A stretch of DNA of 64,000 nucleotides from JAGDZR01 sp049115695 (GTDB lineage Bacteria; Bacteroidota; Bacteroidia; Cytophagales; Cyclobacteriaceae): NCBI GenBank assembly GCA_049115695.1, contig JAGDZR010000004.1, positions 1 through 64,000 of the forward strand, written 5' to 3'. The notes beneath the pieces were generated by a model. It did no database searches. It was not told the DNA's origin and was given only the letters and a program-made list of their open reading frames with translations. Below, piece after piece: positions 8,720 to 17,970 of this stretch. A program made the position numbers and the translations under genes. Positions within the stretch are counted from its first letter, which is position 1; every line of letters begins with the position of its first letter.

Positions 8720-9847
8720 ATGGGATTAAATGATCTAACACGACCTGATAAGTTGATCCTCGACGGATTACGATCACTTGGTGGCTTAACCTCTAACTTG
8801 TACACCGATCGAAAAAAGGATGCTAAGGCAAAAGGGGAACTCAAATTCATCGGTGAAAAGAAAACAGACAAAGTTCAAAGCCAGCTATTTGAATATAATA
8901 GTGAACACTGTGAAAAACGCTCCTCAAACAAGCAGTTTTCGTTCATTGATGACCCGGATTCAGCTAAATATTACTGGCTCAATTTTCATGGCATTCATAA
9001 CGTTGAACTCTTCAAGAAGCTTGGCGAAGCTGCCAAACTGGATCGTCTCACGTTACGTAAAGTGCTTGATACCACACAACGCCCTAAAGTGGAGCAACAT
9101 GAGCACTACTTGTTTTTCTGTAGTAAGTCGATACTCAGAAACCCTGACGGCACATTAAAAGTTGAGCAAATATCCTTTATCCTTTCTCAGCAATACATCA
9201 TTTCCTTTCAGGAAGAAAAGGGTGACCATTTTGATGACATTCGAAATAGGCTCACCGAAAACCTAGGATTTATACGAAAGAGAGGCGTTGATTACTTGCT
9301 TACTCAATTGCTGGATGCAATCCTCGAAAATTATTTTGAGACCATTGATGAAATCAACAATCACATTCTCAAAGTAGAGAAGGAGGTATATGATAACCCA
9401 ACGCGTGATACCCTGGTAACATTAGAAAGTATCAAACGAACTTCTCAAATTATTAAGAAATCCCTGACACCACTCAAGGAAGGGTTACACAACCTCAATA
9501 GGCGTGAAATCAACCTCATTAGACCTGAGATTCGAAAATTCTTCGAGGATCTCAATCATCTCACCATGCAGGCGATGGATGAAATCGATTCAACGCTGAA
9601 AACACTGGAAGGAATTTCTAACATCTATTTTGCCTCGTTGAGTCATCGCATGAATGAAACCATGAAGACTTTAACCACGGTCGCAACTATTTTTATTCCC
9701 CTAACATTCATTGCTGGTATTTATGGTATGAATTTCGAAAACATGCCTGAATTATCCCATCCCTATGGCTACCCGGCAGCATGGGGATTGATGGTTCTGA
9801 TGGCAATCGGGATGGGTATTTACTTCAAAAGGAAAAAATGGATGTAG
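8720..9847 (+). CDS. corA: CorA-family magnesium/cobalt transporter
   Basis: This 375-residue protein has a soluble alpha/beta N-terminal domain, a long helical stalk (about 200-310) and two C-terminal membrane helices. The CorA signature YGMN (in IAGIYGMNFENMPEL) lies between the helices, and the chain ends in the basic KRKKWM. CorA forms pentamers that carry Mg2+, Co2+ or Ni2+ inward. An N-terminal extension of about 45 charged residues precedes the core. It is divergent from the rimK operon, with 177 bases between them. Confidence 0.92.
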   Translation: MGLNDLTRPDKLILDGLRSLGGLTSNLYTDRKKDAKAKGELKFIGEKKTDKVQSQLFEYNSEHCEKRSSNKQFSFIDDPDSAKYYWLNFHGIHNVELFKKLGEAAKLDRLTLRKVLDTTQRPKVEQHEHYLFFCSKSILRNPDGTLKVEQISFILSQQYIISFQEEKGDHFDDIRNRLTENLGFIRKRGVDYLLTQLLDAILENYFETIDEINNHILKVEKEVYDNPTRDTLVTLESIKRTSQIIKKSLTPLKEGLHNLNRREINLIRPEIRKFFEDLNHLTMQAMDEIDSTLKTLEGISNIYFASLSHRMNETMKTLTTVATIFIPLTFIAGIYGMNFENMPELSHPYGYPAAWGLMVLMAIGMGIYFKRKKWM

Positions 9848-9872
9848 CTCAGAGAATTCTTAAGGTTTCGCC

Positions 9873-10979
9873 CTATTGGCATGAGATGTAATACTCAATT
9901 AGTCCCGTGAACAATTCAGATGCACCTATGAAAATGCCCACTCCGTAAGTAATATGTCTTAAGTTGAGGTTTTTGAAGACAAATGGCAGACCTAGTACAT
10001 TAAGCATACCAAACGAAATACCCAACACTGAGGCAGCCAAAATGAGTGTGTACAAGTCCATTGCCATTAATCCAACAAATAGACCAAGCAGGAGAATTCC
10101 AAAGCCTACGAGCAATCCATTGGTGTGATTGATGTTAGTAGAAATGAAACTAAACACAAAAGCAAAAACCGCAGTAAATGCTAAAATTCCCAAGGCATAA
10201 ACGTTGGCGCTAGCGGCAGCATCGGGCACTAATATCCCAACATAGTAGGGAAAGTACTCAACCAACAAAGCTTTACCTAGTCCTAGTTGTAGCCCAATCA
10301 CAATAATAGAGACATAGGCCATTGGGCTTACCTTGCTTATTTGTTGATGGATCATCTCCTGTTTGCGCTGCATCACCTCATTGGAGGATACTTTATGGAA
10401 AACGAACCCTGAACCTGCAATCAGCACACCTCCTACAATAAAAGTAAGCGTATCCCCAAAAAACTGTACCAGATCAATTACAACAGGTTCTAATGCGTAA
10501 ACAAGCTCAGTGATCAGAAAGAGAAATCCTGCAACAATGGGTATTTTCTTCGCTGGCGCAAAACTGTCAATCATGGAGTTGGCTGGACTGATGAAAAGGT
10601 TCATCGCCACGAGCCACAACACAATCATAAAGGGTAGCATTGTGTTTACCAACTCTGATGGGCCAGCGCCAATCAATGAGGCCACCACCATGAAGATCAT
10701 GGCTGTGGATCCAATTCCCACACTAAATACCGTAAAGTATTTACCCTTTGTCTTGAGAAAATAATCAGCAACCAGACCGGCTATAGGGGGCGTAATCACC
10801 AATATAATTGCTTTCGCTCCTACCAGAAAATAGACTAAATCAGCAATTTCAAATTTCTCGATGAGTACGGGTTGATACTCATGGTACGCTATCCAGCTGA
10901 TCACAATGGCTACATTTAAGAAGGCCAGGCTGAATACTTCCGGCCATTTTATCTCTTGTAATGATTGGTCGTCACGCAT
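9873..10979 (-). CDS. MFS-type transporter
   Basis: This 368-residue, very hydrophobic protein has about eleven to twelve membrane helices. A short cytoplasmic loop with PPIAGLVADYFLKTKGKY matches the MFS loop 2-3 motif (G..aD..GrR), and a central charged loop (NEVMQRKQEMIHQQ) separates two halves. No specific substrate motif is recognised. SLC45-like sugar carriers share the general layout, but I cannot assign one. It converges on corA with 25 bases between the stops and is monocistronic. Confidence 0.7.
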   Translation of the reverse strand: MRDDQSLQEIKWPEVFSLAFLNVAIVISWIAYHEYQPVLIEKFEIADLVYFLVGAKAIILVITPPIAGLVADYFLKTKGKYFTVFSVGIGSTAMIFMVVASLIGAGPSELVNTMLPFMIVLWLVAMNLFISPANSMIDSFAPAKKIPIVAGFLFLITELVYALEPVVIDLVQFFGDTLTFIVGGVLIAGSGFVFHKVSSNEVMQRKQEMIHQQISKVSPMAYVSIIVIGLQLGLGKALLVEYFPYYVGILVPDAAASANVYALGILAFTAVFAFVFSFISTNINHTNGLLVGFGILLLGLFVGLMAMDLYTLILAASVLGISFGMLNVLGLPFVFKNLNLRHITYGVGIFIGASELFTGLIEYYISCQ

Positions 10980-11155
10980 ATTCTTAATTATCCACAGTTG
11001 TAGTCTAAAGTCAATTTAATTCAAAATAATTGACGGGCACAGATTACCAAATCAAAATATGCCATAAAACAGTACATGAAGGGACACAATCCTAAAAGCT
11101 GGCATCCATCATCGCCCACATATACCGGTACCATGTAGATAATAGGTGCAAAATA

Positions 11156-12010
11156 TTACGTTTTTACCGACTCTACTATTACAGGTGTTTTAATGTGTAA
11201 ATCCCTTTGAGGGAACGGTATTTGCACATTATGCTGACGAAACTTACGATCAATCGAAAATCTTAGTTGGCTCTTCGTTTCTTCTATTCTGAACCTGTTT
11301 TCACTCCAAAACAAAAGTTCAAAAATGAGCGCACTGTCACCAAAATCCAAGAATCTGGCAATCCCTGGATTGTCCTGGTCGACGTGTTCATTTTCCTTGG
11401 TTGCCTCCACCAGCAATTTTGCCACCAGGTCTACATCCGATCCGTATGCTACCCCTACTGTCAGACTGAACCTTGTGATTTTATTGTTGTGAGACCAGTT
11501 GGTCACGTTTTCATTGACGATTTTGGAATTGGGGATGATCATGAAAATGCCATGCCTGTTTTCTACCTTAGAAGTACGCAATCCTATCTGTTTCACTTTA
11601 GCTACAATCCCATCCACTTCTATGATATCTCCCACCTTAATGGATTGTTCCGTCAATATGATGAATCCGCTAACCAGATCATTGAAGAGTTGTTGAAGTC
11701 CAAGGCCAACCCCCACCAACAATGCGGCTGAACCAGCAAGCAGAAATGTAACCTTGATGCCCATTGCTTCCAAAATCAAGGCTATGGCAATGACGATGAT
11801 CAGGTACTTGGTGATCTGGTAGTAAGCCAGAGATTGCCCTTTGTCCAGGGACTTAATGAGGTTCTTTTTGACCAGTGATCGCTTCACTATCAATAGCAAC
11901 AACTTGCTGAGTAAAGCAATGACGATAGAAATGATTATCTCTCCAATGGACAAGCGATATGCACCAAAGCTGATAATTTCAAAACTTAGGATTTCCTGAA
12001 AAGCATTCAT
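11156..12010 (-). CDS. MscS-family mechanosensitive channel
   Basis: This 284-residue protein has the standard MscS layout: N-terminal helices, a pore-lining helix with the glycine/alanine-rich LLAGSAALLVGVGLGLQQ, the beta domain FIILTEQSIKVGDIIEV, VKQIGLRTSKVENR and IPNSKIVNENVTNWS, and a C-terminal alpha/beta domain ending IPFPQRDLHIK. It is full length, unlike the minimal homologue at 4082. The channel opens on membrane tension to release solutes. It is transcribed alone on the minus strand. Confidence 0.9.
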   Translation of the reverse strand: MNAFQEILSFEIISFGAYRLSIGEIIISIVIALLSKLLLLIVKRSLVKKNLIKSLDKGQSLAYYQITKYLIIVIAIALILEAMGIKVTFLLAGSAALLVGVGLGLQQLFNDLVSGFIILTEQSIKVGDIIEVDGIVAKVKQIGLRTSKVENRHGIFMIIPNSKIVNENVTNWSHNNKITRFSLTVGVAYGSDVDLVAKLLVEATKENEHVDQDNPGIARFLDFGDSALIFELLFWSENRFRIEETKSQLRFSIDRKFRQHNVQIPFPQRDLHIKTPVIVESVKT

Positions 12011-12305
12011 TTGAATTGTGATTGGACGATTACAATAATAGCGAAATAGCAGTTTGCCTGAAACTATCTTCTTTCAGATCCAACCAAACCTCGTTCCAAT
12101 CCACGCAATTCTGGCAGACCTTTGAGACTGAATTGGCCTATAAATTACGTTCGAAACAATAATAATCGAAAATATATCTCGCAACTTGGAAAGTTGCAGA
12201 ATACTGTGAATTACACTCATGAAACTCCGAAATAGACTTTTGGTATTTCAGTGCTGATGAGAAACCTTGCAAAAGAAACCTGCTTTGAATTGATTTTGAC
12301 CCGTT
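12011..12305. other. Gene-free stretch between mscS and the aldehyde dehydrogenase
   Basis: I see no coding frame with recognisable features here. The left part would hold the promoter of the minus-strand mscS gene. A small hairpin (GCAACTT-GGA-AAGTTGC) lies near 12180. No LacI-type operator occurs. Confidence 0.5.
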
Positions 12306-12346
12306 GAAGTTATAAAGGCTCTCAAATTGAGAGCCTTTATAACTTC
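12306..12346 (-). terminator. Perfect 20-bp inverted repeat, probable terminator of the aldehyde dehydrogenase gene
   Basis: Two 20-base arms (12306-12325 and 12327-12346) are perfectly complementary around a single central A, with core AGGCTCTC/GAGAGCCT. The repeat begins at the base directly after the stop codon of the minus-strand gene (TAA 12349-12347). No long T-tract follows, so it may also work as an RNA-stabilising stem. Confidence 0.7.
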
Positions 12347-13942
12347 TTATTTGATTGCTTCTTGCGTTAATGTCCCATTGACTTTTCTAAATATCCCTAA
12401 CGGATTGGCACTTTGTAATTGCTTAGGTAGTGATCCATCTGGAATTTCCTGATAGGCTACAAACCTCGAGAATCTTACAATTGCATCCATCCCAACACTT
12501 GTACTGTTGGCAACTGACGATGATGGGTAAGGTCCACCGTGTTGCTGTGACGAGTTCACTTCAACACCCGTAGGATACCCGTTATAAATAATTCGCCCAA
12601 CTTTTTGTTCAAGTAACGGGATCAATTGATCCAACAATGCAGGATCATCATCAGAATGTACACTTCCTGTAAGGTTACCTTCCAATTGACCAGCCACTTC
12701 CAACATCTGATTCACATCTGAGCAATCCACAATGAGTGTAACCGGCCCAAATACCTCTTCCCATAAGCTGTGATCAGCTAAGAAAGCATCACCAGAGGTT
12801 TTTAATACCGAATTCGGAGGTGTCATTGTCCCCTCCTCTATTTCCTGTTCATTCAACCACGTCACCTTTGGGTGATCTTTCAACCTGCTCAATCCGTCAA
12901 CCAAAGCATCTGCTATTCTTGGGTTGAGCATTACTCCCTTAGGATTATTATTAAGCGCCTCTTGAAGTTGATTTTCGAAATCGTCATTTGAGACTGTTAC
13001 AACAAGCCCGGGAGATGTGCAAAACTGTCCAGTTCCAAGACATACAGAACCCGCTAATGCCGGTGCTATTTGAGCAACCTGAGACGCCAATGTAGCAGGG
13101 CCTATGAAAACGGGATTGATACTTCCCATTTCTGCATAAACCGGAATTGGTTGAGGTCTATTAGCTGCTAAATCTACTAACGCTCGTCCACCGCCAACAG
13201 AACCCGTAAATCCTACTGCTTGAATATCCGGGTGCTTCACCAATGATGTTCCCAATTCTCTATTTGCTCCTTGTAGCATAGAAAATACCCCTTTAGGAAC
13301 ACCTGTCTTTTCTATCGCCTTCTCAACAGCAACAGCGAAAAGTTCTGATGTACCAGGGTGAGCTGAATGCCCTTTTACAATTACAGGATTCCCAGCGGCC
13401 AATGCCGATGCAGTATCTCCTCCTACAACTCCAAACGCAAATGGAAAGTTAGAAGCACCAAATACTGCAACAGGCCCAATTGGACGCATCATTCTCCTAA
13501 GATCAGGTTTTGGTACAGGTTGTCTGTTAGGGTCTGCTGTATCGATACTTGCCTGTACCCATTCTCCCTTAATCACCAAATCAGCAAAAGCTCTGATTTG
13601 ACCACAAGTTCTGCCTCTTTCCCCGGTTAATCTAGGTATGCCTAACCCCGTCTCTTTGTCTCCTACCTCTAGCAGGATATCTCCCAAAGCTTCAATTTCA
13701 TCCGCAATGGCATGTAGGAATGCACCAATCTGCTTACCATCGTATGCTCGATAAACATGATAGGCTGAAATAGCTTCATGAGCTGCCATCTCCACCTCTT
13801 TTATTCCACAAGATGTGAATGAGTTAAAAGGAGATTTAGTCCTTGGATCAATTGATGTAAAGGATTTCCCCTCAGGTGAAATCCATGTTCCGGCAAGATA
13901 TGACCTGCCTGTAATTTGTTCGGTTGCCGCCGATTTTGTCAT
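12347..13942 (-). CDS. NADP-type aldehyde dehydrogenase, likely 2,5-dioxovalerate (alpha-ketoglutarate semialdehyde) dehydrogenase
   Basis: This 531-residue ALDH has the cofactor-binding segment PVAVFGASNFPFAFGV, the GFTGSVGGGRAL loop, a conserved Glu in VYAEMGSINPV and the catalytic cysteine C308 in GTGQFCTSPGL. The length, the short N-terminal extension and the FCTSPG context fit the NADP-dependent alpha-ketoglutarate semialdehyde dehydrogenase group, which makes 2-oxoglutarate at the end of oxidative pentose, glucarate and galactarate routes. It is divergent from the GH140 gene and shares with it a LacI operator at 14030, so it belongs to the xylan regulon. The dehydratases that would precede it (xylonate, deoxyxylonate) are not in the window, so the substrate assignment rests on family resemblance. 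Confidence 0.85.
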   Translation of the reverse strand: MTKSAATEQITGRSYLAGTWISPEGKSFTSIDPRTKSPFNSFTSCGIKEVEMAAHEAISAYHVYRAYDGKQIGAFLHAIADEIEALGDILLEVGDKETGLGIPRLTGERGRTCGQIRAFADLVIKGEWVQASIDTADPNRQPVPKPDLRRMMRPIGPVAVFGASNFPFAFGVVGGDTASALAAGNPVIVKGHSAHPGTSELFAVAVEKAIEKTGVPKGVFSMLQGANRELGTSLVKHPDIQAVGFTGSVGGGRALVDLAANRPQPIPVYAEMGSINPVFIGPATLASQVAQIAPALAGSVCLGTGQFCTSPGLVVTVSNDDFENQLQEALNNNPKGVMLNPRIADALVDGLSRLKDHPKVTWLNEQEIEEGTMTPPNSVLKTSGDAFLADHSLWEEVFGPVTLIVDCSDVNQMLEVAGQLEGNLTGSVHSDDDPALLDQLIPLLEQKVGRIIYNGYPTGVEVNSSQQHGGPYPSSSVANSTSVGMDAIVRFSRFVAYQEIPDGSLPKQLQSANPLGIFRKVNGTLTQEAIK

Positions 13943-14029
13943 TATTGTAACTGTTTAAATCCAACTTGTATCACATATCCATCCAAATCAAATGGATATG
14001 TTTTTCTACTTACAAAACCATAAATTTAC

Positions 14030-14041
14030 GCAACCGATTGC
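14030..14041. promoter_or_regulatory. LacI-type operator GCAACCGATTGC
   Basis: This is a 12-base near-perfect palindrome inside TTACGCAACCGATTGCTATA. It lies in the divergent region between the aldehyde dehydrogenase (minus) and GH140 (plus) genes, 18 bases before the GH140 ATG. The AT-rich TATAAT directly after it suggests that it overlaps a promoter. Confidence 0.8.
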
Positions 14042-14058
14042 TATAATTAACTACTCCA

Positions 14059-15435
14059 ATGCATAGACTTTTGTTTTTCAGTCTAATTCTACAATTCTTC
14101 GGATGTCAACCTCCTGAATCATCCATTTCTTCACTAGACATTTCAGATAATGGGAGATATTTTGTTACCGAAAATGAGACCCCTTTCTTTTGGCTGGGTG
14201 ATACCGGCTGGCTCATTTTCTCACGACTAAATCGTGAGGAAGCCAACATATATTTGGACGACCGAAAGGCTAAAGGGTTTAATGTCATTCAGGCCATGGT
14301 CATACACGATGTTTTTGCCAGCAATTTCTACGGTGATTCTGCGCTGATCAAGGGAAATGTAGCATTACCTGATACCACAGACGGAGTTGATTTTTCTGAC
14401 ACGCTGGCTTATGATTTTTGGGATCACATTGACTATGTAATAGACCTGGCACAACAGAAAGGATTATACATGGCATTAGTACCCGTTTGGGGTTCAAATG
14501 TGAAAAGTGGCAAAGTGCAAGTTGGACAAGCCAGCAAGTATGCCAAATGGCTGTCTAAAAGATATGCCAATCAACCTCATATCATCTGGCTCAATGGAGG
14601 CGACACCAGAGGTGATCAAAACACCCACATCTGGAATGAAATAGGCAGACAGCTCAAAATCAACAATCCTAACCACCTGATTACTTTTCATCCTTTTGGA
14701 AGAACGCAATCATCCATGTGGTTTCATGACGCTGACTGGTTGGATTTCAACATGTTTCAATCAGGACATAGACGCTACGATCAGGACGACACTGAACTGG
14801 CTTATGGAGAGGACAGCTGGAAGTATGTCAGGAATGACTACTCTCTTATACCAACTAAACCCACCCTGGATGGTGAGCCTTCTTACGAAGGAATCCCTCA
14901 GGGACTTCATGATACAAGTCAACCTTACTGGAGTGATAGTGACCTGCGGCGCTACGCCTATTGGTCTGTGTTTGAAGGAGCTTGTGGCTTTACCTACGGT
15001 CATAGTGCCATTATGCAAATGCACAAGCCTAACAACCCCAAACCCGCATATGGTGTTCGCCAAACCTGGGAAGAAGCATTAAATGCTCCAGGCGCCCAAC
15101 AAATGATTTGGCTTAAAGAGCTTATGACAAGCTATTCATTTCATGAATTAAATCCAGACAATGCTCTAGTCATAAGCAATGGCCAACGATACAACTATCA
15201 ACCTTCGTTGATTGGAAAAGAAGTAGCGCTGACATACACTTACAATGGACGTGAAATTAGCATTGACTTCAATAAACTGCGTTTTTCGTCATTTACCGCG
15301 TCATGGTATAACCCTAGGAATGGTCAAAAAACTCAAATCGATCTTTACAACGGTGACACTCCAACAGCCTTTGATCCACCTGGCAATCAAGCCAATGGGA
15401 ATGATTGGATCCTTGTTTTGGAAAACTCAAATTAA
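14059..15435 (+). CDS. GH140-type glycoside hydrolase lipoprotein (DUF4038)
   Basis: This 458-residue protein has a lipobox (LQFFGC, Cys 16). The GH140/DUF4038 N-terminal pattern follows: NGRYFVTENETPFFWLGDTG, RKAKGFNVIQAMV and HIIWLNGGD. Then come GEPSYEG and a C-terminal beta domain (about 370-458), the putative collagen-binding domain usual in this family. Characterised GH140 enzymes act on apiose in pectic rhamnogalacturonan II. In a glucuronoxylan locus a different side chain is more likely, so the activity is open. It is first in a probable two-gene unit with the XylF-like gene, under the operator at 14030. Confidence 0.82.
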   Translation: MHRLLFFSLILQFFGCQPPESSISSLDISDNGRYFVTENETPFFWLGDTGWLIFSRLNREEANIYLDDRKAKGFNVIQAMVIHDVFASNFYGDSALIKGNVALPDTTDGVDFSDTLAYDFWDHIDYVIDLAQQKGLYMALVPVWGSNVKSGKVQVGQASKYAKWLSKRYANQPHIIWLNGGDTRGDQNTHIWNEIGRQLKINNPNHLITFHPFGRTQSSMWFHDADWLDFNMFQSGHRRYDQDDTELAYGEDSWKYVRNDYSLIPTKPTLDGEPSYEGIPQGLHDTSQPYWSDSDLRRYAYWSVFEGACGFTYGHSAIMQMHKPNNPKPAYGVRQTWEEALNAPGAQQMIWLKELMTSYSFHELNPDNALVISNGQRYNYQPSLIGKEVALTYTYNGREISIDFNKLRFSSFTASWYNPRNGQKTQIDLYNGDTPTAFDPPGNQANGNDWILVLENSN

Positions 15436-15543
15436 CCTTGAATCTTGTTCATTCAGTATTATTCCCGCTCACCACATGTTCTTTCGTACTCATTTCAAGT
15501 TAACCTACTTTGTTTGAACCTAAGAACTTAAATAATACTAGAC

Positions 15544-16500
15544 ATGATTACTTCTAAGAGAATAGTAAGGCTTGGTTTGTTCGGAACACTCGCATTATTT
15601 GCGCTAACATCAACATGCCAAAAAATTGGATTTGCAATGGACGACTTTGACTATGTGAGATGGGTAGAAGACAGTTCGACGTTTTATCAACAGGCAACCA
15701 AGCTTGGAGCCGAAGTTCTGATTACATCATGTGACAGTGATCCTAGCCTACACCTTCAGCAAGTGAAGAAAATGGTAGAACAGGAAGAAGTCCAATGCCT
15801 TGTAATTGTCGCGTCGGATAAAATGAAGAATGGTGAAATACTAGATTATGCAGCATCGAAGAATGTACCCACGATATTGTATGATCGAGTAGTATTTGGT
15901 TCAGCAGACTACTACATTTCATTTGATTCGGAAGAAATAGGTGAACAAATGGCCACTTATATCATCGAGAACACTGAGCCAGGGGCAAATGTTGTCTTGT
16001 TCAATGGCCCCTCATCAGATTACAATTCCACTTTGATAAAAAAAGGTGTGATGAACATACTAGCACCCTATCTGGAAGCACAAAGGGTGAATTTAATTTA
16101 TGATCATACGCTGGCTTACTGGACGACTATGGAAGGTTTCCAGGCGATGAGCAACCTTTTGGTAGACAACACCAAGAAAATAGACGCCATCATTTGCCCA
16201 AGTGACCGCATATCGGCTGGCGTTATTGAGGCATTGGATATGTTTCCAAATTTGAAACAACCCATCATTGTAGGACAAGATGGAGGACCTGTGTCTCGCG
16301 AATTCATTAAGCAAGGTAAACAACACTTTTCTGTCAACAAACCAAGTAATGACCTGGCCAAAATGACCGCTGAGGTAGCTGTTGCTATTGCCAATGGTAA
16401 AGGCAGTCCGTATGTAGCCGAAAAAATCAAAATTGCAGGAATTGATTACAACTACATTCAAATGCAGGCTATTCCAATTACGAAAGAAAGCCTTCGATAG
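15544..16500 (+). CDS. Orphan XylF-like periplasmic sugar-binding protein
   Basis: This 318-residue protein starts with a signal segment (to about residue 25, ALTSTC, an atypical lipobox). It then follows the D-xylose-binding protein XylF throughout: KIGFAMDDFDYVRW, CLVIVASDKMKNGEILDYA, ILYDRVVFGSADYYISFDSE, KIDAIICPSDRISAGVIEAL and IIVGQDGGPV. In Proteobacteria XylF delivers xylose to XylGH, but no ABC ATPase or permease gene is present anywhere in this window. The protein may instead serve as a pentose sensor or scavenger. It is 108 bases after the GH140 gene on the same strand, and a hairpin terminator follows. Confidence 0.85.
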   Translation: MITSKRIVRLGLFGTLALFALTSTCQKIGFAMDDFDYVRWVEDSSTFYQQATKLGAEVLITSCDSDPSLHLQQVKKMVEQEEVQCLVIVASDKMKNGEILDYAASKNVPTILYDRVVFGSADYYISFDSEEIGEQMATYIIENTEPGANVVLFNGPSSDYNSTLIKKGVMNILAPYLEAQRVNLIYDHTLAYWTTMEGFQAMSNLLVDNTKKIDAIICPSDRISAGVIEALDMFPNLKQPIIVGQDGGPVSREFIKQGKQHFSVNKPSNDLAKMTAEVAVAIANGKGSPYVAEKIKIAGIDYNYIQMQAIPITKESLR

Positions 16501-16591
16501 GTTGTAAGCGCATAAAAGAATGCTGGTAAACGCAATGAGTCTGGAGAAGACGAAAAAATCATCTCTTAGTAAAGTGAAAAAGAATTACCTT

Positions 16592-16635
16592 AAAAATAAC
16601 TTGAGTATTGTTACTTAAATACTCGGGTTATTTTT
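16592..16635 (+). terminator. Hairpin terminator after the xylF-like gene
   Basis: AAAAATAAC and GGTTATTTTT form the base of a stem whose inner part is TGAGTATT/AATACTC, with two G-U pairs, and a run of five T follows on the plus strand. The complementary A-rich side could also terminate minus-strand transcription, but the minus-strand uxuA ends just to the right, so it may serve both genes. Confidence 0.6.
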
Positions 16636-16781
16636 ATCTAATTACTAAAACAGCAAAAAAATATTTTTCATTGTGATATTCACATCAGCATAATAGGTCG
16701 CCCATTATCAAGATTACTGACCTTCCCAATATGGTCAACATTGCGTCCCGACCATGTATGTAGAAGATTATCTTAATTGCT

Positions 16782-17963
16782 TTATATCAAGGGTTTATTC
16801 ATCAATCCATACTCCAGCCCTCTTAGCTCAGCCAAACCTTTTAATCTTCCAATGGCTGAGTAACCCGGGTAGGTAGTTTTGCTCAAGTCATCCAACATTT
16901 GATGACCATGATCCGGCCGCATAGGGATTGAAGCTACTCTTGTTTTCATGAGGTCAATTACCTTTCTGACCACCGCTACCATATCAGTATCTCCATCCAG
17001 GTGATTGGCTTCATAGAAATTTCCTTCATCATCTCTTTTGGTATTACGCAGATGTAAAAAGTGAATATGATCACCAAAGCGATCCAGCATCTCCAAAATA
17101 TTATTGTCCGGACGAGCACCTAAAGAACCTGTACAAAAGCAAAGCCCATTAGCAGGCAAATCAACAAACGATAGAATGTCTTTCAGGTCTTGTTCTGTAC
17201 TGACAATTCTAGGAAGACCTAAGACTGGATACGGAGGATCATCAGGATGAATGGCCATCTGCAATCCGGCTTCTTCAGCAACCGGGACAACTTCAGACAA
17301 AAAGAACCTCAAGTGATCTTTTAATTGTGATGCATCAATGTTTGCATATTTTTTCAACTCACTGAGCACCAATTCTGCCGTAAAGGCCTCATCACTACCT
17401 GGCAATCCCAACAAGATGTCCTTAAAAAGCCTTTCTCGTTCATCAGATTGCATTTGAGCAAAATGATCTTCCGCAGCTGCAATTTCCTGTGAACTATAAT
17501 CACTTGTTGCATTGGGTCTTTTCAGTAAAAAAAGGTCAAATGCAATGAATGAAAGTCGTTCGAAATAGAGCGCAGTTGCTCCTGAAGGAAGCTCATAAAA
17601 AGGATTTGTTCTTACCCAATCCAATACTGGCATGAAATTGTAGGTTACTACTTTCAAACCGCATGCAGCTACATTTTGGAGACTCTGTTTGTAATTTTCT
17701 ATTAGCTGAAGATAATCACCAGATTGCCGCTTGATATCATCATGAACCGGCAAGCTTTCAATGACGGTCCATGTTAGACCAATGGCCTCTATTTGTTGTT
17801 TTCTTTGCTGTATTTCCTCAATAGCCCAGACATCTCCAACAGGAATATGGTGCAGTGCTGTTACTACCCCTGAACAACCCGCCTGCCTAATATCACTCAG
17901 CGTGACCACATCATTTGGACCATACCACCGCATGGTTTGTTCCATCTTAATTGGTTGAGTCAT
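16782..17963 (-). CDS. uxuA: Mannonate dehydratase
   Basis: UxuA dehydrates D-mannonate to 2-keto-3-deoxygluconate in the glucuronate pathway. The protein shows family features: MEQTMRWYGPNDVVTL near the N-terminus, GVVTALHHIP, WTVIESLPVHDDIK, LQMAIHPDDPPYPVLGLPRIVS, NGLCFCTGSLGARPDN, IHFLHLRNTKRD and SIPMRPDHGHQMLDDL (metal-binding His, Asp and Cys). I chose the ATG at 17963 (MTQPIK, 393 residues), which starts 7 bases after the GH67 stop. The upstream ATG at 17990 would overlap GH67 and add nine atypical residues. Co-transcription with GH67 is nearly certain, giving release and breakdown of glucuronate from one operon. Confidence 0.93.
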   Translation of the reverse strand: MTQPIKMEQTMRWYGPNDVVTLSDIRQAGCSGVVTALHHIPVGDVWAIEEIQQRKQQIEAIGLTWTVIESLPVHDDIKRQSGDYLQLIENYKQSLQNVAACGLKVVTYNFMPVLDWVRTNPFYELPSGATALYFERLSFIAFDLFLLKRPNATSDYSSQEIAAAEDHFAQMQSDERERLFKDILLGLPGSDEAFTAELVLSELKKYANIDASQLKDHLRFFLSEVVPVAEEAGLQMAIHPDDPPYPVLGLPRIVSTEQDLKDILSFVDLPANGLCFCTGSLGARPDNNILEMLDRFGDHIHFLHLRNTKRDDEGNFYEANHLDGDTDMVAVVRKVIDLMKTRVASIPMRPDHGHQMLDDLSKTTYPGYSAIGRLKGLAELRGLEYGLMNKPLI

Positions 17964-17970
17964 TTGCTGA

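Noticed and set aside
16519..16617. 32-codon frame rich in Lys and Ser after the xylF-like gene
   Set aside because: It runs into the terminator hairpin, has no recognisable feature and looks like chance in AT-rich DNA.
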